DNA of 64,000 nucleotides, taken from Bacillota bacterium. Lineage in GTDB: Bacteria > Bacillota > Clostridia > Christensenellales > Borkfalkiaceae. The position numbers were made by a program, and so were the translations under genes. Under the pieces are notes generated by a model. The model saw only the letters and a program-made list of their open reading frames with translations. It did no database searches and had not been told where the DNA came from. Numbering within the stretch: the first letter of the stretch is position 1; each line of letters starts with the position of its first letter. This document shows positions 23,932-31,476 of the stretch, in pieces. Where the stretch lies: positions 22,119 to 86,118 of the forward strand of contig JAHZBZ010000009.1 in NCBI GenBank assembly GCA_019423125.1, in the 5' to 3' direction.

Positions 23932-25719
23932 ATGATAGCGGAAGAATTGAAAAACACAAAGATCAAGGACCTCGTGCCCGTCGCGGAAAAACTGCGCGAG
24001 AGGCTGGTCGAAACGGTGCGCCAAAACGGCGGACACCTCTCCTCCAACCTCGGCGCCGTCGAGCTCACGCTCGCGCTCTGCCGCGCCTTCGATTTCCCGA
24101 AAGACAAGATCGTCTTCGACGTCGGGCACCAGAGCTACGTCTACAAGCTCCTCTCGGGCAGGGACCTCGACCGCCTGCGCCGCAAGGGGGGCGAGAGCGG
24201 CTTCCCCGACCCGCAGGAGAGCGAAGACGACTGCTTCCTCGCGGGCCACAGCGGCACGTCCGTCGCGGCGGGCATCGGGCTGTGCAACGCGCGCGACGCG
24301 CGCGGCGAGGACTTTTACGTCGTGTCCGTCATCGGCGACGCCTCCCTCGGCAACGGGCTGGCGCTCGAGGCGGTGTTCTCCTCCGAGAACAAGCCCAAAA
24401 AATTCGTCGTCGTGCTCAACGACAACGGCATGAGCATCGGCAAGAACACCTCCGCGCTCTACCGCGCCCTCTCCAAGGCGACCGCAAAGGCGGGCTACCG
24501 CCGCGTCGACCGCTTCCTCGACCGCACGTTCAAGACGACCAGCGCCTTCGGCAGGCAGCTGCGCCGCATCAAATACAGCATCAAGGGCTGGCTCAACAAA
24601 AACGACTTCTTCGAGCGGTGCGGGTTCAAGTACATCGGCCCCGTCGACGGGCACGACCTGCACGAGCTGTGCGGCATCCTCGCCGACGTAAAAAAGCTGG
24701 ACCGTCCCGTGTTTTTGCACGTCGTCACGCAGAAGGGCAGGGGATACGCCCCCGCCGAGGCGGACCCGTCGCGCTACCACGGCGTGGGCAAGAACTTCGC
24801 CGTCTCCGAGAACACCTTTTCCACCGCGCTGGGCAGGCTTCTGCTCGCCCGCGCCGAGTCGGACCCTTCGCTCGTCGCGGTCACTGCGGCGATGACGGAC
24901 GGCGTCGGGCTGTCCGCGTTCGCCGAAAAATACCCCGACCGTCTCTATGACGTCGGCATCTGCGAGGAATACGCGGTGACGATGGCGGCGGGCATGGCAA
25001 AGGGCGGGCTCTCGCCCGTCGTGTGCGTGTATTCCACCTTCTTGCAGCGCGCGTTCGACGAGATCGTGCACGACGTCTGCCTGCAAAACCTTCCCGTCAT
25101 CTTCTGCGCGGACAGGGCGGGCTTTGTCGGCGCGGACGGAAAGACGCACCAGGGACTGCTCGACGTGCTCCTGCGCGCCGTGCCCAACCTCAGCGTGTTC
25201 CAGCCCAAGGACGCCGAGGAGCTCGCGGACGTGTTCGACTATGCGCGCTCGCCGGGCGGGCCCGCGCTCATCCGTTACCCGAACGGGTACAGCCCCAACC
25301 TCGGCTCCCGCCGCAAGATCTCCGCGCACCGCCTTTGGGAGGTGCTCTCGGAGGGGAAGGGCGCCGTCGTGCTCGCGTCGGGCGCGCGCTCCGTCGCCCG
25401 TGCGCTCGAGGCGAAAAAACTCTCGGGCGAGGACGTGATGGTCGTCAACTGCCGCTCCGTCAAGCCGCTGGACGAGGGCCTTTTGAAGGAGATCGCGGGG
25501 CGTGACATCCTGACCTATGAAGAGGGATACGCCGCCTGCGGCTTCGGCTCCGCAGTCGCCGAGTTTTACGCCTGCCGCGGCGAGGCGGTGCGCCTTCTGA
25601 CCGTCGCGGCGCCCGAGTGCGTCGTGGCGCACGCCACCGCCGACGAACAGGCGGAGCAGTGCCGCCTGACCGCTTCAGACCTCGCCGCAAAGATCCGCGC
25701 GTTTTCTTCGCGCGCGTAA
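23932..25719 (+). CDS. dxs: 1-deoxy-D-xylulose-5-phosphate synthase
   Basis: 595 residues. It condenses pyruvate and glyceraldehyde 3-phosphate with thiamine diphosphate, the first step of the MEP isoprenoid pathway. Visible motifs are GGHLSSNLGAVELT, DVGHQSYVYKLLSGR, LNDNGMSIGKN, GFKYIGPVDGHDLHEL, and a transketolase pyrimidine domain with DVGICEEYAV and GLSPVVCVYSTFLQRAFDEI. The ThDP-binding motif reads GDASLGNGL where GDGA is usual, and the protein is slightly short. It precedes popT by 12 bp. Confidence 0.93.
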   Translation: MIAEELKNTKIKDLVPVAEKLRERLVETVRQNGGHLSSNLGAVELTLALCRAFDFPKDKIVFDVGHQSYVYKLLSGRDLDRLRRKGGESGFPDPQESEDDCFLAGHSGTSVAAGIGLCNARDARGEDFYVVSVIGDASLGNGLALEAVFSSENKPKKFVVVLNDNGMSIGKNTSALYRALSKATAKAGYRRVDRFLDRTFKTTSAFGRQLRRIKYSIKGWLNKNDFFERCGFKYIGPVDGHDLHELCGILADVKKLDRPVFLHVVTQKGRGYAPAEADPSRYHGVGKNFAVSENTFSTALGRLLLARAESDPSLVAVTAAMTDGVGLSAFAEKYPDRLYDVGICEEYAVTMAAGMAKGGLSPVVCVYSTFLQRAFDEIVHDVCLQNLPVIFCADRAGFVGADGKTHQGLLDVLLRAVPNLSVFQPKDAEELADVFDYARSPGGPALIRYPNGYSPNLGSRRKISAHRLWEVLSEGKGAVVLASGARSVARALEAKKLSGEDVMVVNCRSVKPLDEGLLKEIAGRDILTYEEGYAACGFGSAVAEFYACRGEAVRLLTVAAPECVVAHATADEQAEQCRLTASDLAAKIRAFSSRA

Positions 25720-25731
25720 GGGGGAAAAAGG

Positions 25732-26763
25732 ATGGAAGAAAAGACGCCCGCACCCGAAACAGAGCGCCCCGAAGGGGAAAGGCCCGAAGGGGAAACGCCC
25801 GAAGAGAAAACGCACGAAGGGGAGGCGCTCGCCTCGCTTCGCTACGCGGACAAAAAAGAGGTTTGCCGCGGCGGCGTGCTCGGGGTCTTTCTCGGGCTCG
25901 CGATCATCGTGCCGGGGGTGAGCGGGTCCGCCGTCGCGATCCTGTTCGGGCTGTACGAAAAGCTGCTTTGCGCCTTCGGGAACCTGTTTTCCGCGTTCGG
26001 AAGGTGCGTGCGCTATCTGCTGCCCGTGGCGATCGGCGCGGCGGCGGGGCTTCTCGTCGGATTTTTCGGCGTGCGCGCCCTGCTCGACGTCAGCCCCTTT
26101 GCGCTGGTCGGGCTCTTCGCGGGGCTGATGCTGGGCGCATGGCCCGCCGTGCGCGGCGAGCTTTCGGGCGCCTGCGTCACGCCGCCGCGCGCCGCGCTGT
26201 TTGCCGCGGGGCTTCTCTTCCCGCCCGCGATGGCGTGCGTGTCCGTGTTCGCGGCGGGCGGGAGCGTCGATCTCTCCGCGCTGCCGTGGTACGCCTGTTT
26301 CGCCTTTCTGCCACTCGGCGCGGCGGTCGCGCTCACACAATTGGTGCCGGGGCTGTCCGCCACCGCGCTTTTGCTCGCGCTCGGCTGTTTTCAGCCGCTG
26401 CTCGACTCCGTCTCCCTCTCTTTCTGGGCGCAGACGCCGCTCGTCTTTCTCGTGTATCTGTGCCTTGCCGCGGGGTTTTTGCTCGGGCTCGTGTTCCTGT
26501 CCAAGGGCATGAACGCCCTGCTTTCCCGCGCGCGCACGCCCGCCTTTTTCGTCATCGCGGGGCTTGCGCTCGGCTCGGTCGCTACCCTCTTTTTCAACCC
26601 CGAGATGCTCGCGGTGTATGAAAGCTGGGCAAACGGCGCGCCCTTTCTGCCCGATCTTCCGCTCGGCATCGCGCTGTTTGCCGCGGGCACGGCGCTCTCC
26701 TATTGGTTTTGCCGCCGCGAACTGCGCGCAAAGAAAAGGGGAGGCGCGGACCTCTTAAAATAA
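25732..26763 (+). CDS. DUF368 (PopT-like) polyprenyl-phosphate transporter
   Basis: 343 residues. The N-terminus is a soluble, imperfectly repeated Glu/Pro/Gly segment (about residues 1-40). About eight hydrophobic helices follow, with the signature GVFLGLAIIVPGVSGSAVAI and a second related half (LTQLVPGLSATALLLALG). DUF368 proteins recycle undecaprenyl phosphate across the membrane for cell-wall synthesis. Coupling with dxs makes sense because both act on polyprenyl metabolism. The acidic repeat tail is unusual. Confidence 0.9.
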   Translation: MEEKTPAPETERPEGERPEGETPEEKTHEGEALASLRYADKKEVCRGGVLGVFLGLAIIVPGVSGSAVAILFGLYEKLLCAFGNLFSAFGRCVRYLLPVAIGAAAGLLVGFFGVRALLDVSPFALVGLFAGLMLGAWPAVRGELSGACVTPPRAALFAAGLLFPPAMACVSVFAAGGSVDLSALPWYACFAFLPLGAAVALTQLVPGLSATALLLALGCFQPLLDSVSLSFWAQTPLVFLVYLCLAAGFLLGLVFLSKGMNALLSRARTPAFFVIAGLALGSVATLFFNPEMLAVYESWANGAPFLPDLPLGIALFAAGTALSYWFCRRELRAKKRGGADLLK

Positions 26764-26772
26764 AAAATTTTT

Positions 26773-26805
26773 CGGCGGGGCGCCCTGAAACGCCCCGCCG
26801 CTTTT
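26773..26805 (+). terminator. Terminator of dxs-popT
   Basis: A 10-bp stem (26773-26782 with 26791-26800), then CTTTTT. Confidence 0.85.
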
Positions 26806-26821
26806 TGCTTCCGATACGGAC

Positions 26822-26863
26822 GCGCGCCCGCGCAAATTTTGTTGCGCGGGCGCGCGCCTTTTT
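26822..26863 (+). terminator. Second terminator
   Basis: A 14-bp stem with the recurring GCCCGCGCAA/TTGCGCGGGC core, followed by a short T tract. Confidence 0.75.
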
Positions 26864-26980
26864 ATAAAGATCATAAAGATGACCCTAAAATCGGCTCATT
26901 TTCGGCAAAAGAGGAGAAAAAGGGAGAAATAAAGAAGGGGGGGAGGAAAAGAAATAGGGGTGCGCCGCGCTTTGTATTTT

Positions 26981-27019
26981 ATTACAATTTTGTGACAAAA
27001 TTTCCGAAAGATTTATACA
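26981..27019 (+). promoter_or_regulatory. Candidate Pho box upstream of pstS
   Basis: ATTACA (26981), GTGACA (26992) and TATACA (27014) lie on an 11-bp register, with one degenerate position at 27003. Firmicute PhoP binds direct TT(A/T/C)ACA-like repeats spaced by one helical turn. PhoP-like and PhoR-like genes are nearby. The remaining 26864-26980 is purine-rich with nothing I recognise. Confidence 0.6.
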
Positions 27020-27028
27020 AGAAGCCGC

Positions 27029-27034
27029 TATACT
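27029..27034 (+). promoter_or_regulatory. -10 element of the pst operon
   Basis: TATACT with no good -35, as expected for an activator-dependent promoter. TATACTAA(AA)GGGT recurs at the Na/Pi cotransporter promoter (31438). Confidence 0.65.
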
Positions 27035-27081
27035 AAGGGTGCTAACCAAGGAAAAAAAGATTTTTTGAAAGGAGAAAAAAA

Positions 27082-27936
27082 ATGAAAAAGATCCTTACGG
27101 CAATCCTGAGTGTCGCAATGGCTTGCGGCATCGGCATCGCAGCGGTCGGCTGCGCGGGTGGTTATTCCATCGAAGTCGGCGGAGGCGGCTCGGGCGTCGG
27201 CATCTCCGGCGCAAAAGACGGGTCCCTTGACCTCGGCATGGCTTCCAAAGAAGTCGACGGCGCGAAGGAAGGGCTGTCTGTTTATACTCTGTGCAAAGAC
27301 GGCATCGCGGTCATCGTTCACAACGACAATGCGGTCGACGACCTCACGATGGAGGAGCTGAAGGCGATCTATACGGGCGAGACTTCAAACTGGAGCGAAG
27401 TCGGCGGCGCGGATGCGTCCATCACCGTCGTTGCCCGTGAGCCCGGTTCCGGTACGAGAGATGCTTTCCAGGAGCTGGTCGGTTTTAAAGATGCGGACCT
27501 CGATGCGGACGCGGAGCTCTCTTCCACGAGCGTCGTGCTGTCCACCGTTGCAGGCAATAAAAACGCGATCGGATACATTTCGCTCGGCTCGCTCGACGAC
27601 ACCGTCAGCGCCGTCAAGATCGGCGGAGTAGCGCCGACGACGGAAAACGTGCTGGACGGCAGCTACGCGATCTCCCGTCCCTTCAACGTGATGTATCTTG
27701 AGGCGACCGAAAAAGAGAACGATCTTCTTGCGGATTTCCTCAAGTTTCTGCAGAGCAAAGAGGCACAGGAAATGATAGAAAAGGAGGGTTACATCAGCAT
27801 CTATGCGGACGCGAAGGCGTACGCAAAGCCTGAGACCCTGCCCGAGACGACCAAACTCAACGTCGGCGGCTCCACTTCCGTTCAGCCCCTGATGGCAAAC
27901 CTGGCGATCGCATACGAAGATCTGCTCAGCGCATAA
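27082..27936 (+). CDS. pstS: Phosphate-binding lipoprotein PstS, apparently circularly permuted
   Basis: 284 residues. It binds extracellular phosphate for PstCAB. Residues 1-23 are a lipoprotein signal with AVGC, so Cys24 is lipidated. The usual PstS order is (V/I)xGSTSVQPL..AY, then a GGGSG..DIGMASRE segment, then REPGSGTR, then the GYISLGS part. Here the mature protein begins directly at the GGGGSG..DLGMASKE segment; REPGSGTRDAF is at about 119-129. The missing first strand and helix appear at the very end (GGSTSVQPLM about 262-271, then ANLAIAYEDL). All parts are present and total length is normal, which suggests circular permutation rather than truncation. The gene has a strong AAAGGAG site. 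Confidence 0.9.
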   Translation: MKKILTAILSVAMACGIGIAAVGCAGGYSIEVGGGGSGVGISGAKDGSLDLGMASKEVDGAKEGLSVYTLCKDGIAVIVHNDNAVDDLTMEELKAIYTGETSNWSEVGGADASITVVAREPGSGTRDAFQELVGFKDADLDADAELSSTSVVLSTVAGNKNAIGYISLGSLDDTVSAVKIGGVAPTTENVLDGSYAISRPFNVMYLEATEKENDLLADFLKFLQSKEAQEMIEKEGYISIYADAKAYAKPETLPETTKLNVGGSTSVQPLMANLAIAYEDLLSA

Positions 27937-27947
27937 CCAAAAGAAAA

Positions 27948-27985
27948 ACGGACAGAGCGGGTCGGAAGAACGACCCGCTTTCCGT
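27948..27985 (+). terminator. Hairpin between pstS and pstC
   Basis: A 9-bp stem AGCGGGTCG/CGACCCGCT (27956-27964 with 27971-27979), extended by ACGGA/TCCGT. There is no T run, so it is more likely a partial terminator or mRNA-stability element that keeps PstS above the membrane subunits. Confidence 0.55.
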
Positions 27986-28002
27986 CTGTGAGAGGCAAGA
28001 GA

Positions 28003-28914
28003 ATGGACATTGAGAAAAATGCAACGGCAGGGGCGTGTGTCGCGATCGCACGCGCTGACCGCAAAAAGGCAATCAAAGAGACGGGGATGAAGTGTCTCTT
28101 CATCATCGCGGCGACGCTCTTCATCATCGTCGTCGCCACCGTCTGTATCTACCTCTTCATCCTCGCGGTCCCCACGATCGCGGAGATCGGGTTCGTCGAA
28201 TTTCTTTTCGGCACCGAATGGATCCCTTCGTCGGGGCTGTACGGCATCGGCACGATGATCGTCGGCACCGCATATGCGACGGCGGGCGCGCTCATCGTCG
28301 GGGTGCCGATCGGGCTTCTGACGGCGGTGTTCATGGCGTTCTACTGCCCCGCGTGGCTGTACAGGATCTTAAAGCCGATGACCAACATCCTGGCGGGCAT
28401 CCCGTCCATCGTCTACGGCTATTTCGGACTCAAGGTCATCGTGCCCTTTGTTTACTCTCTTGCGGGCGAAGGAACGGGCATGTGTCTTCTCACCACCGCC
28501 CTTGTCCTCGGCGTCATGATCCTGCCCACCGTCATCAGCATCACCGAGAACTCGTTGCGCGCGGTGCCCAAGAGCTATTTTGAAGGCGCCGTCGCCCTCG
28601 GCGCGACCAAGGAGCGCGCCATCTTCCGCACCGTCTTTCCCGCGGCGGGATCGGGCGTTCTGACCGCGATCATCCTCGCGCTCGGGCGCGCATTCGGCGA
28701 GACGGCGGCGGTGGTCATCATCTGCGGCAACAAATCCCAGTTCCCGACCAGCCTGTTCGATCCGTTCAGCACGCTGTCTTCGCTCATCGCAAACCAGCTC
28801 GGTTATGCGGAAGACCTTCAACGCGAGGCGCTCATTGCCTGTGCGGCGGTGCTGTTCGTATTCATCCTGATCATCACGGTCATCGTCATGTTCTTGCGCA
28901 AAAAGGAGAGATGA
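28003..28914 (+). CDS. pstC: Phosphate ABC transporter permease PstC
   Basis: 303 residues with about six transmembrane helices. Family motifs are GTMIVGTAYATAGALIVGVP, LAGIPSIVYGYFGL, and the EAA loop AVALGATKERAIFRTVFPAA that contacts PstB. It is one half of the membrane pore. A GTG 15 bp upstream is also in frame, but I use ATG 28003 (MDIEK), preceded by AGAGG. Confidence 0.95.
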   Translation: MDIEKNATAGACVAIARADRKKAIKETGMKCLFIIAATLFIIVVATVCIYLFILAVPTIAEIGFVEFLFGTEWIPSSGLYGIGTMIVGTAYATAGALIVGVPIGLLTAVFMAFYCPAWLYRILKPMTNILAGIPSIVYGYFGLKVIVPFVYSLAGEGTGMCLLTTALVLGVMILPTVISITENSLRAVPKSYFEGAVALGATKERAIFRTVFPAAGSGVLTAIILALGRAFGETAAVVIICGNKSQFPTSLFDPFSTLSSLIANQLGYAEDLQREALIACAAVLFVFILIITVIVMFLRKKER

Positions 28915-28915
28915 T

Positions 28916-29842
28916 ATGGCAAAAGCACTTGTTTTGAAAGAAGGGGAGATCGACGTCCGGTCCGTCGTGCCCATCAACCGTCAGAGCCTGCGCGACAAGT
29001 TCAGAGGATATGTCAGAAAGCCCTTTTCGCTGATCGCGCTTCTCCTCATCCTGGCCGCTTCCTGCCTCACGGCGCTCGCCGTTGCGTGGATCATCGTCTA
29101 TGTTTTCATCCAGGGCATTCCCTATCTGAAGCCGGAGATCTTCGCGTGGCGCTGGACGTACGACAACCTGTCCATGATGCCCTCGCTGATCAACACGCTG
29201 GTCATCGCGGCGCTCTCCCTGCTCATTGCGGGCGTGATCGGCATCTTTGCCGCCATCTTCATGGTGGAATACGCCAAGTCGACCAACCCGTTCGTCAAGG
29301 CGGTGCGCGTCGCGGCGGAGACGCTTTCGGGCATCCCGTCCATCGTCTACGGCATCTTTGGCATGACCTTCTTCGTCGTCCTTCTCGGCTGGGGTTACTG
29401 TCTGCTCGCGGGCATCATCACGATGGCGATGATGATGCTCCCGCTCATCATGCGCACGACGGAAGAGGCGCTGCTCGCGGTGCCGAATTCCTTCCGCGAA
29501 GGCTCCTTCGCGCTGGGCGCGGGGAAACTTCGCACCATCTTCGTCATCATCCTGCCCGCGGCGATGCCGGGCATCATCTCGGGCATCATCCTGGGGCTGG
29601 GCCGCGTGGTCGGCGAGACGATGGCGCTCGTGTACACTGCGGGCTCGGCGATCAACGTGCGCTATCCTGCGGGACTGATGTCGCAGGGCTGCACCCTCAC
29701 CGTATATCTGTATTCGCTGATCACGGAGGGGAACAAATACGCAGGGCAGGCATGGGCGGTCGCCGTCGTTCTGATCGTGCTCGTCGTCCTCATCAACGGT
29801 CTCGCGGAATTCATCGGAAACAAACTGAAAAAGGAGTATTAA
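28916..29842 (+). CDS. pstA: Phosphate ABC transporter permease PstA
   Basis: 308 residues with about six transmembrane helices. It shows SLINTLVIAALSLLIAGVIG, LSGIPSIVYGIFGMTFF, and the EAA loop SFALGAGKLRTIFVIILPAA. The start is one base after the pstC stop. The first 35 residues are a soluble extension typical of PstA. Confidence 0.95.
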   Translation: MAKALVLKEGEIDVRSVVPINRQSLRDKFRGYVRKPFSLIALLLILAASCLTALAVAWIIVYVFIQGIPYLKPEIFAWRWTYDNLSMMPSLINTLVIAALSLLIAGVIGIFAAIFMVEYAKSTNPFVKAVRVAAETLSGIPSIVYGIFGMTFFVVLLGWGYCLLAGIITMAMMMLPLIMRTTEEALLAVPNSFREGSFALGAGKLRTIFVIILPAAMPGIISGIILGLGRVVGETMALVYTAGSAINVRYPAGLMSQGCTLTVYLYSLITEGNKYAGQAWAVAVVLIVLVVLINGLAEFIGNKLKKEY

Positions 29843-29845
29843 AAG

Positions 29846-30619
29846 GTGGAAAAAGACAACGCACCGCGCGCGGATAAGTTCAACGTGACCGATCTCAACC
29901 TCTGGTACGGGAACTTCCATGCGCTCAAAAATATCTCGATGGACATCAAAGAAAAGGAGATCACCGCGTTCATCGGCCCTTCGGGCTGCGGCAAATCCAC
30001 CTTTTTGAAGACGCTCAACCGCATGAACGACCTCATCCCCGACTGCAAGATCACGGGCGAGGTGCTCATCGACGGCGTCGACCTGTACGGCGCGGTCGAC
30101 ATCAACGAACTGCGCAAGCGGGTGGGAATGGTCTTTCAGAAGCCCAATCCCTTCCCGATGAGCGTGTACGACAACATCGCTTACGGCCCGCGCACGCACG
30201 GCGTGCGCAAAAAGGCGGACCTGGACGAGATCGTCGAGCGCTCCCTCCGTCAGGCGGCGATCTGGGACGAACTCAAAGACCGCCTCAAAAAATCCGCGCT
30301 CGGGCTCTCGGGCGGCCAGCAGCAGCGCCTGTGCATCGCGCGCACGCTCGCCGTCGAGCCGGACGTCATCCTCATGGACGAGCCGACGAGCGCGCTCGAC
30401 CCCATCTCGACGAGCAAAATCGAGGATCTGGCGCAGGAGCTGAAGGATAAGTATACGATCGTCATCGTCACGCACAACATGCAGCAGGCGGCGCGCATCT
30501 CGGACAAGACGGCATTTTTCCTGCTCGGCGATCTCGTCGAATACGGCAAGACGGACGACATCTTCGACCGCCCGCGCGACAAGAGGACGGAAGACTACAT
30601 CACGGGGAGGTTCGGTTGA
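29846..30619 (+). CDS. pstB: Phosphate ABC transporter ATP-binding protein PstB
   Basis: 257 residues starting at GTG (AAGGAG 9 bp upstream). Walker [10 protein letters not shown] (about 44-52), signature [14 protein letters not shown], Walker [15 protein letters not shown], and a late H-loop ([13 protein letters not shown]). It powers phosphate import through PstCA. Confidence 0.98.
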   Translation: MEKDNAPRADKFNVTDLNLWYGNFHALKNISMDIKEKEITAFIGPSGCGKSTFLKTLNRMNDLIPDCKITGEVLIDGVDLYGAVDINELRKRVGMVFQKPNPFPMSVYDNIAYGPRTHGVRKKADLDEIVERSLRQAAIWDELKDRLKKSALGLSGGQQQRLCIARTLAVEPDVILMDEPTSALDPISTSKIEDLAQELKDKYTIVIVTHNMQQAARISDKTAFFLLGDLVEYGKTDDIFDRPRDKRTEDYITGRFG

Positions 30620-30620
30620 T

Positions 30621-31283
30621 ATGACGCGAAAGATCTTTGAAGAACAGCTCAGAGAGCTGAAGGAACTGCTCACCCGCATGGGCGAGCTCAACTGCGAGGC
30701 GATCGCGGACGCGGTCACGGCGCTGTGCGAACAGGACGTCGAGCTCGCGAAAAAGACGCGCGGCGTCGAGCGGCTGGTGGACGAAAAGGAACAGCAGATC
30801 GAGCGTCTTTGCCTGAAGATCATCCTCAAACAGCAGCCCGTCGCGAGCGATCTTCTGTTCGTGACCAGCGCGATGAAGATGATCACGGACATGGAGCGCA
30901 TCGCCGACCAGGCGGCGGACATCTCCGAACTCGTCGTCAAGATGAGCCGCCTGCCCTACGCGGACGCGGTGGAGGAGATCCCCGCGATGGCGGAGCGGGT
31001 GCAGGAGATGGTGCGCGGCGCCGCGCGCTCCTTCGTCGAGCGCGACGGCGAGCTCGCAAAGGCGGTCTGCCGCGCGGACGACGCCGTCGACGACCTGTTT
31101 GACGCCGTGCGCAAAAAGCTCACGGGCATCGTGCACAAGGACATCGAAGAGGACGACAACGGCGAACAGGCGCTGGACATGCTGATGGTCGCAAAGTACC
31201 TCGAAAAGATCGGCGACCACGCCTCCAACATCGCCGAGTGGGTGCTCTTCATGCTCACGGGCGAACACAAAAAATTGAATTAA
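30621..31283 (+). CDS. phoU: Phosphate signalling protein PhoU
   Basis: 220 residues, two three-helix PhoU bundles. Characteristic segments are VDEKEQQIERLCLKIILKQQ with DLLFVTSAMKMITDMERI, and the second-half VAKYLEKIGDHASNIAEW. PhoU restrains the Pst transporter and PhoR kinase when phosphate is sufficient. It follows pstB after 1 bp and ends the pst operon. Confidence 0.97.
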   Translation: MTRKIFEEQLRELKELLTRMGELNCEAIADAVTALCEQDVELAKKTRGVERLVDEKEQQIERLCLKIILKQQPVASDLLFVTSAMKMITDMERIADQAADISELVVKMSRLPYADAVEEIPAMAERVQEMVRGAARSFVERDGELAKAVCRADDAVDDLFDAVRKKLTGIVHKDIEEDDNGEQALDMLMVAKYLEKIGDHASNIAEWVLFMLTGEHKKLN

Positions 31284-31294
31284 AAGGATAAATA

Positions 31295-31321
31295 ATAGAC
31301 ATATCGCAATGATATGTCTAT
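31295..31321 (+). repeat. AT-rich inverted repeat after phoU
   Basis: An 11-bp stem ATAGACATATC/GATATGTCTAT with a 5-nt loop and no T run. It could be an operator or a weak terminator. Confidence 0.5.
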
Positions 31322-31366
31322 AAATATGGCAAAAAAGGCGTCTGATTTTGTCGAATCAGGCAATTT

Positions 31367-31419
31367 ATTACAAATTTATTATAATTTTTACAAGTATATT
31401 ATACAAGTTTTACTTTACA
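31367..31419 (+). promoter_or_regulatory. Candidate Pho boxes upstream of the Na/Pi cotransporter
   Basis: A run of related hexamers: ATTACA (31367), ATTATA (31378), TTTACA (31387), TATACA (31400) and TTTACA (31414). Only the first two keep an exact 11-bp step. The last TTTACA lies 18 bp before TATACT and could also act as a -35. Confidence 0.5.
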
Positions 31420-31437
31420 AGACGCGCGAAAAACGGT

Positions 31438-31443
31438 TATACT
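31438..31443 (+). promoter_or_regulatory. -10 element of the Na/Pi cotransporter gene
   Basis: TATACT in the same TATACTAAAAGGGT context as the pst promoter. Confidence 0.6.
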
Positions 31444-31476
31444 AAAAGGGTAAAAGATCTCACAAGGAGAGTGTTT

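Noticed and set aside
28886..30940. A 684-codon open frame on the minus strand
   Set aside because: It runs antisense across pstA, pstB and phoU, whose products are unmistakable.
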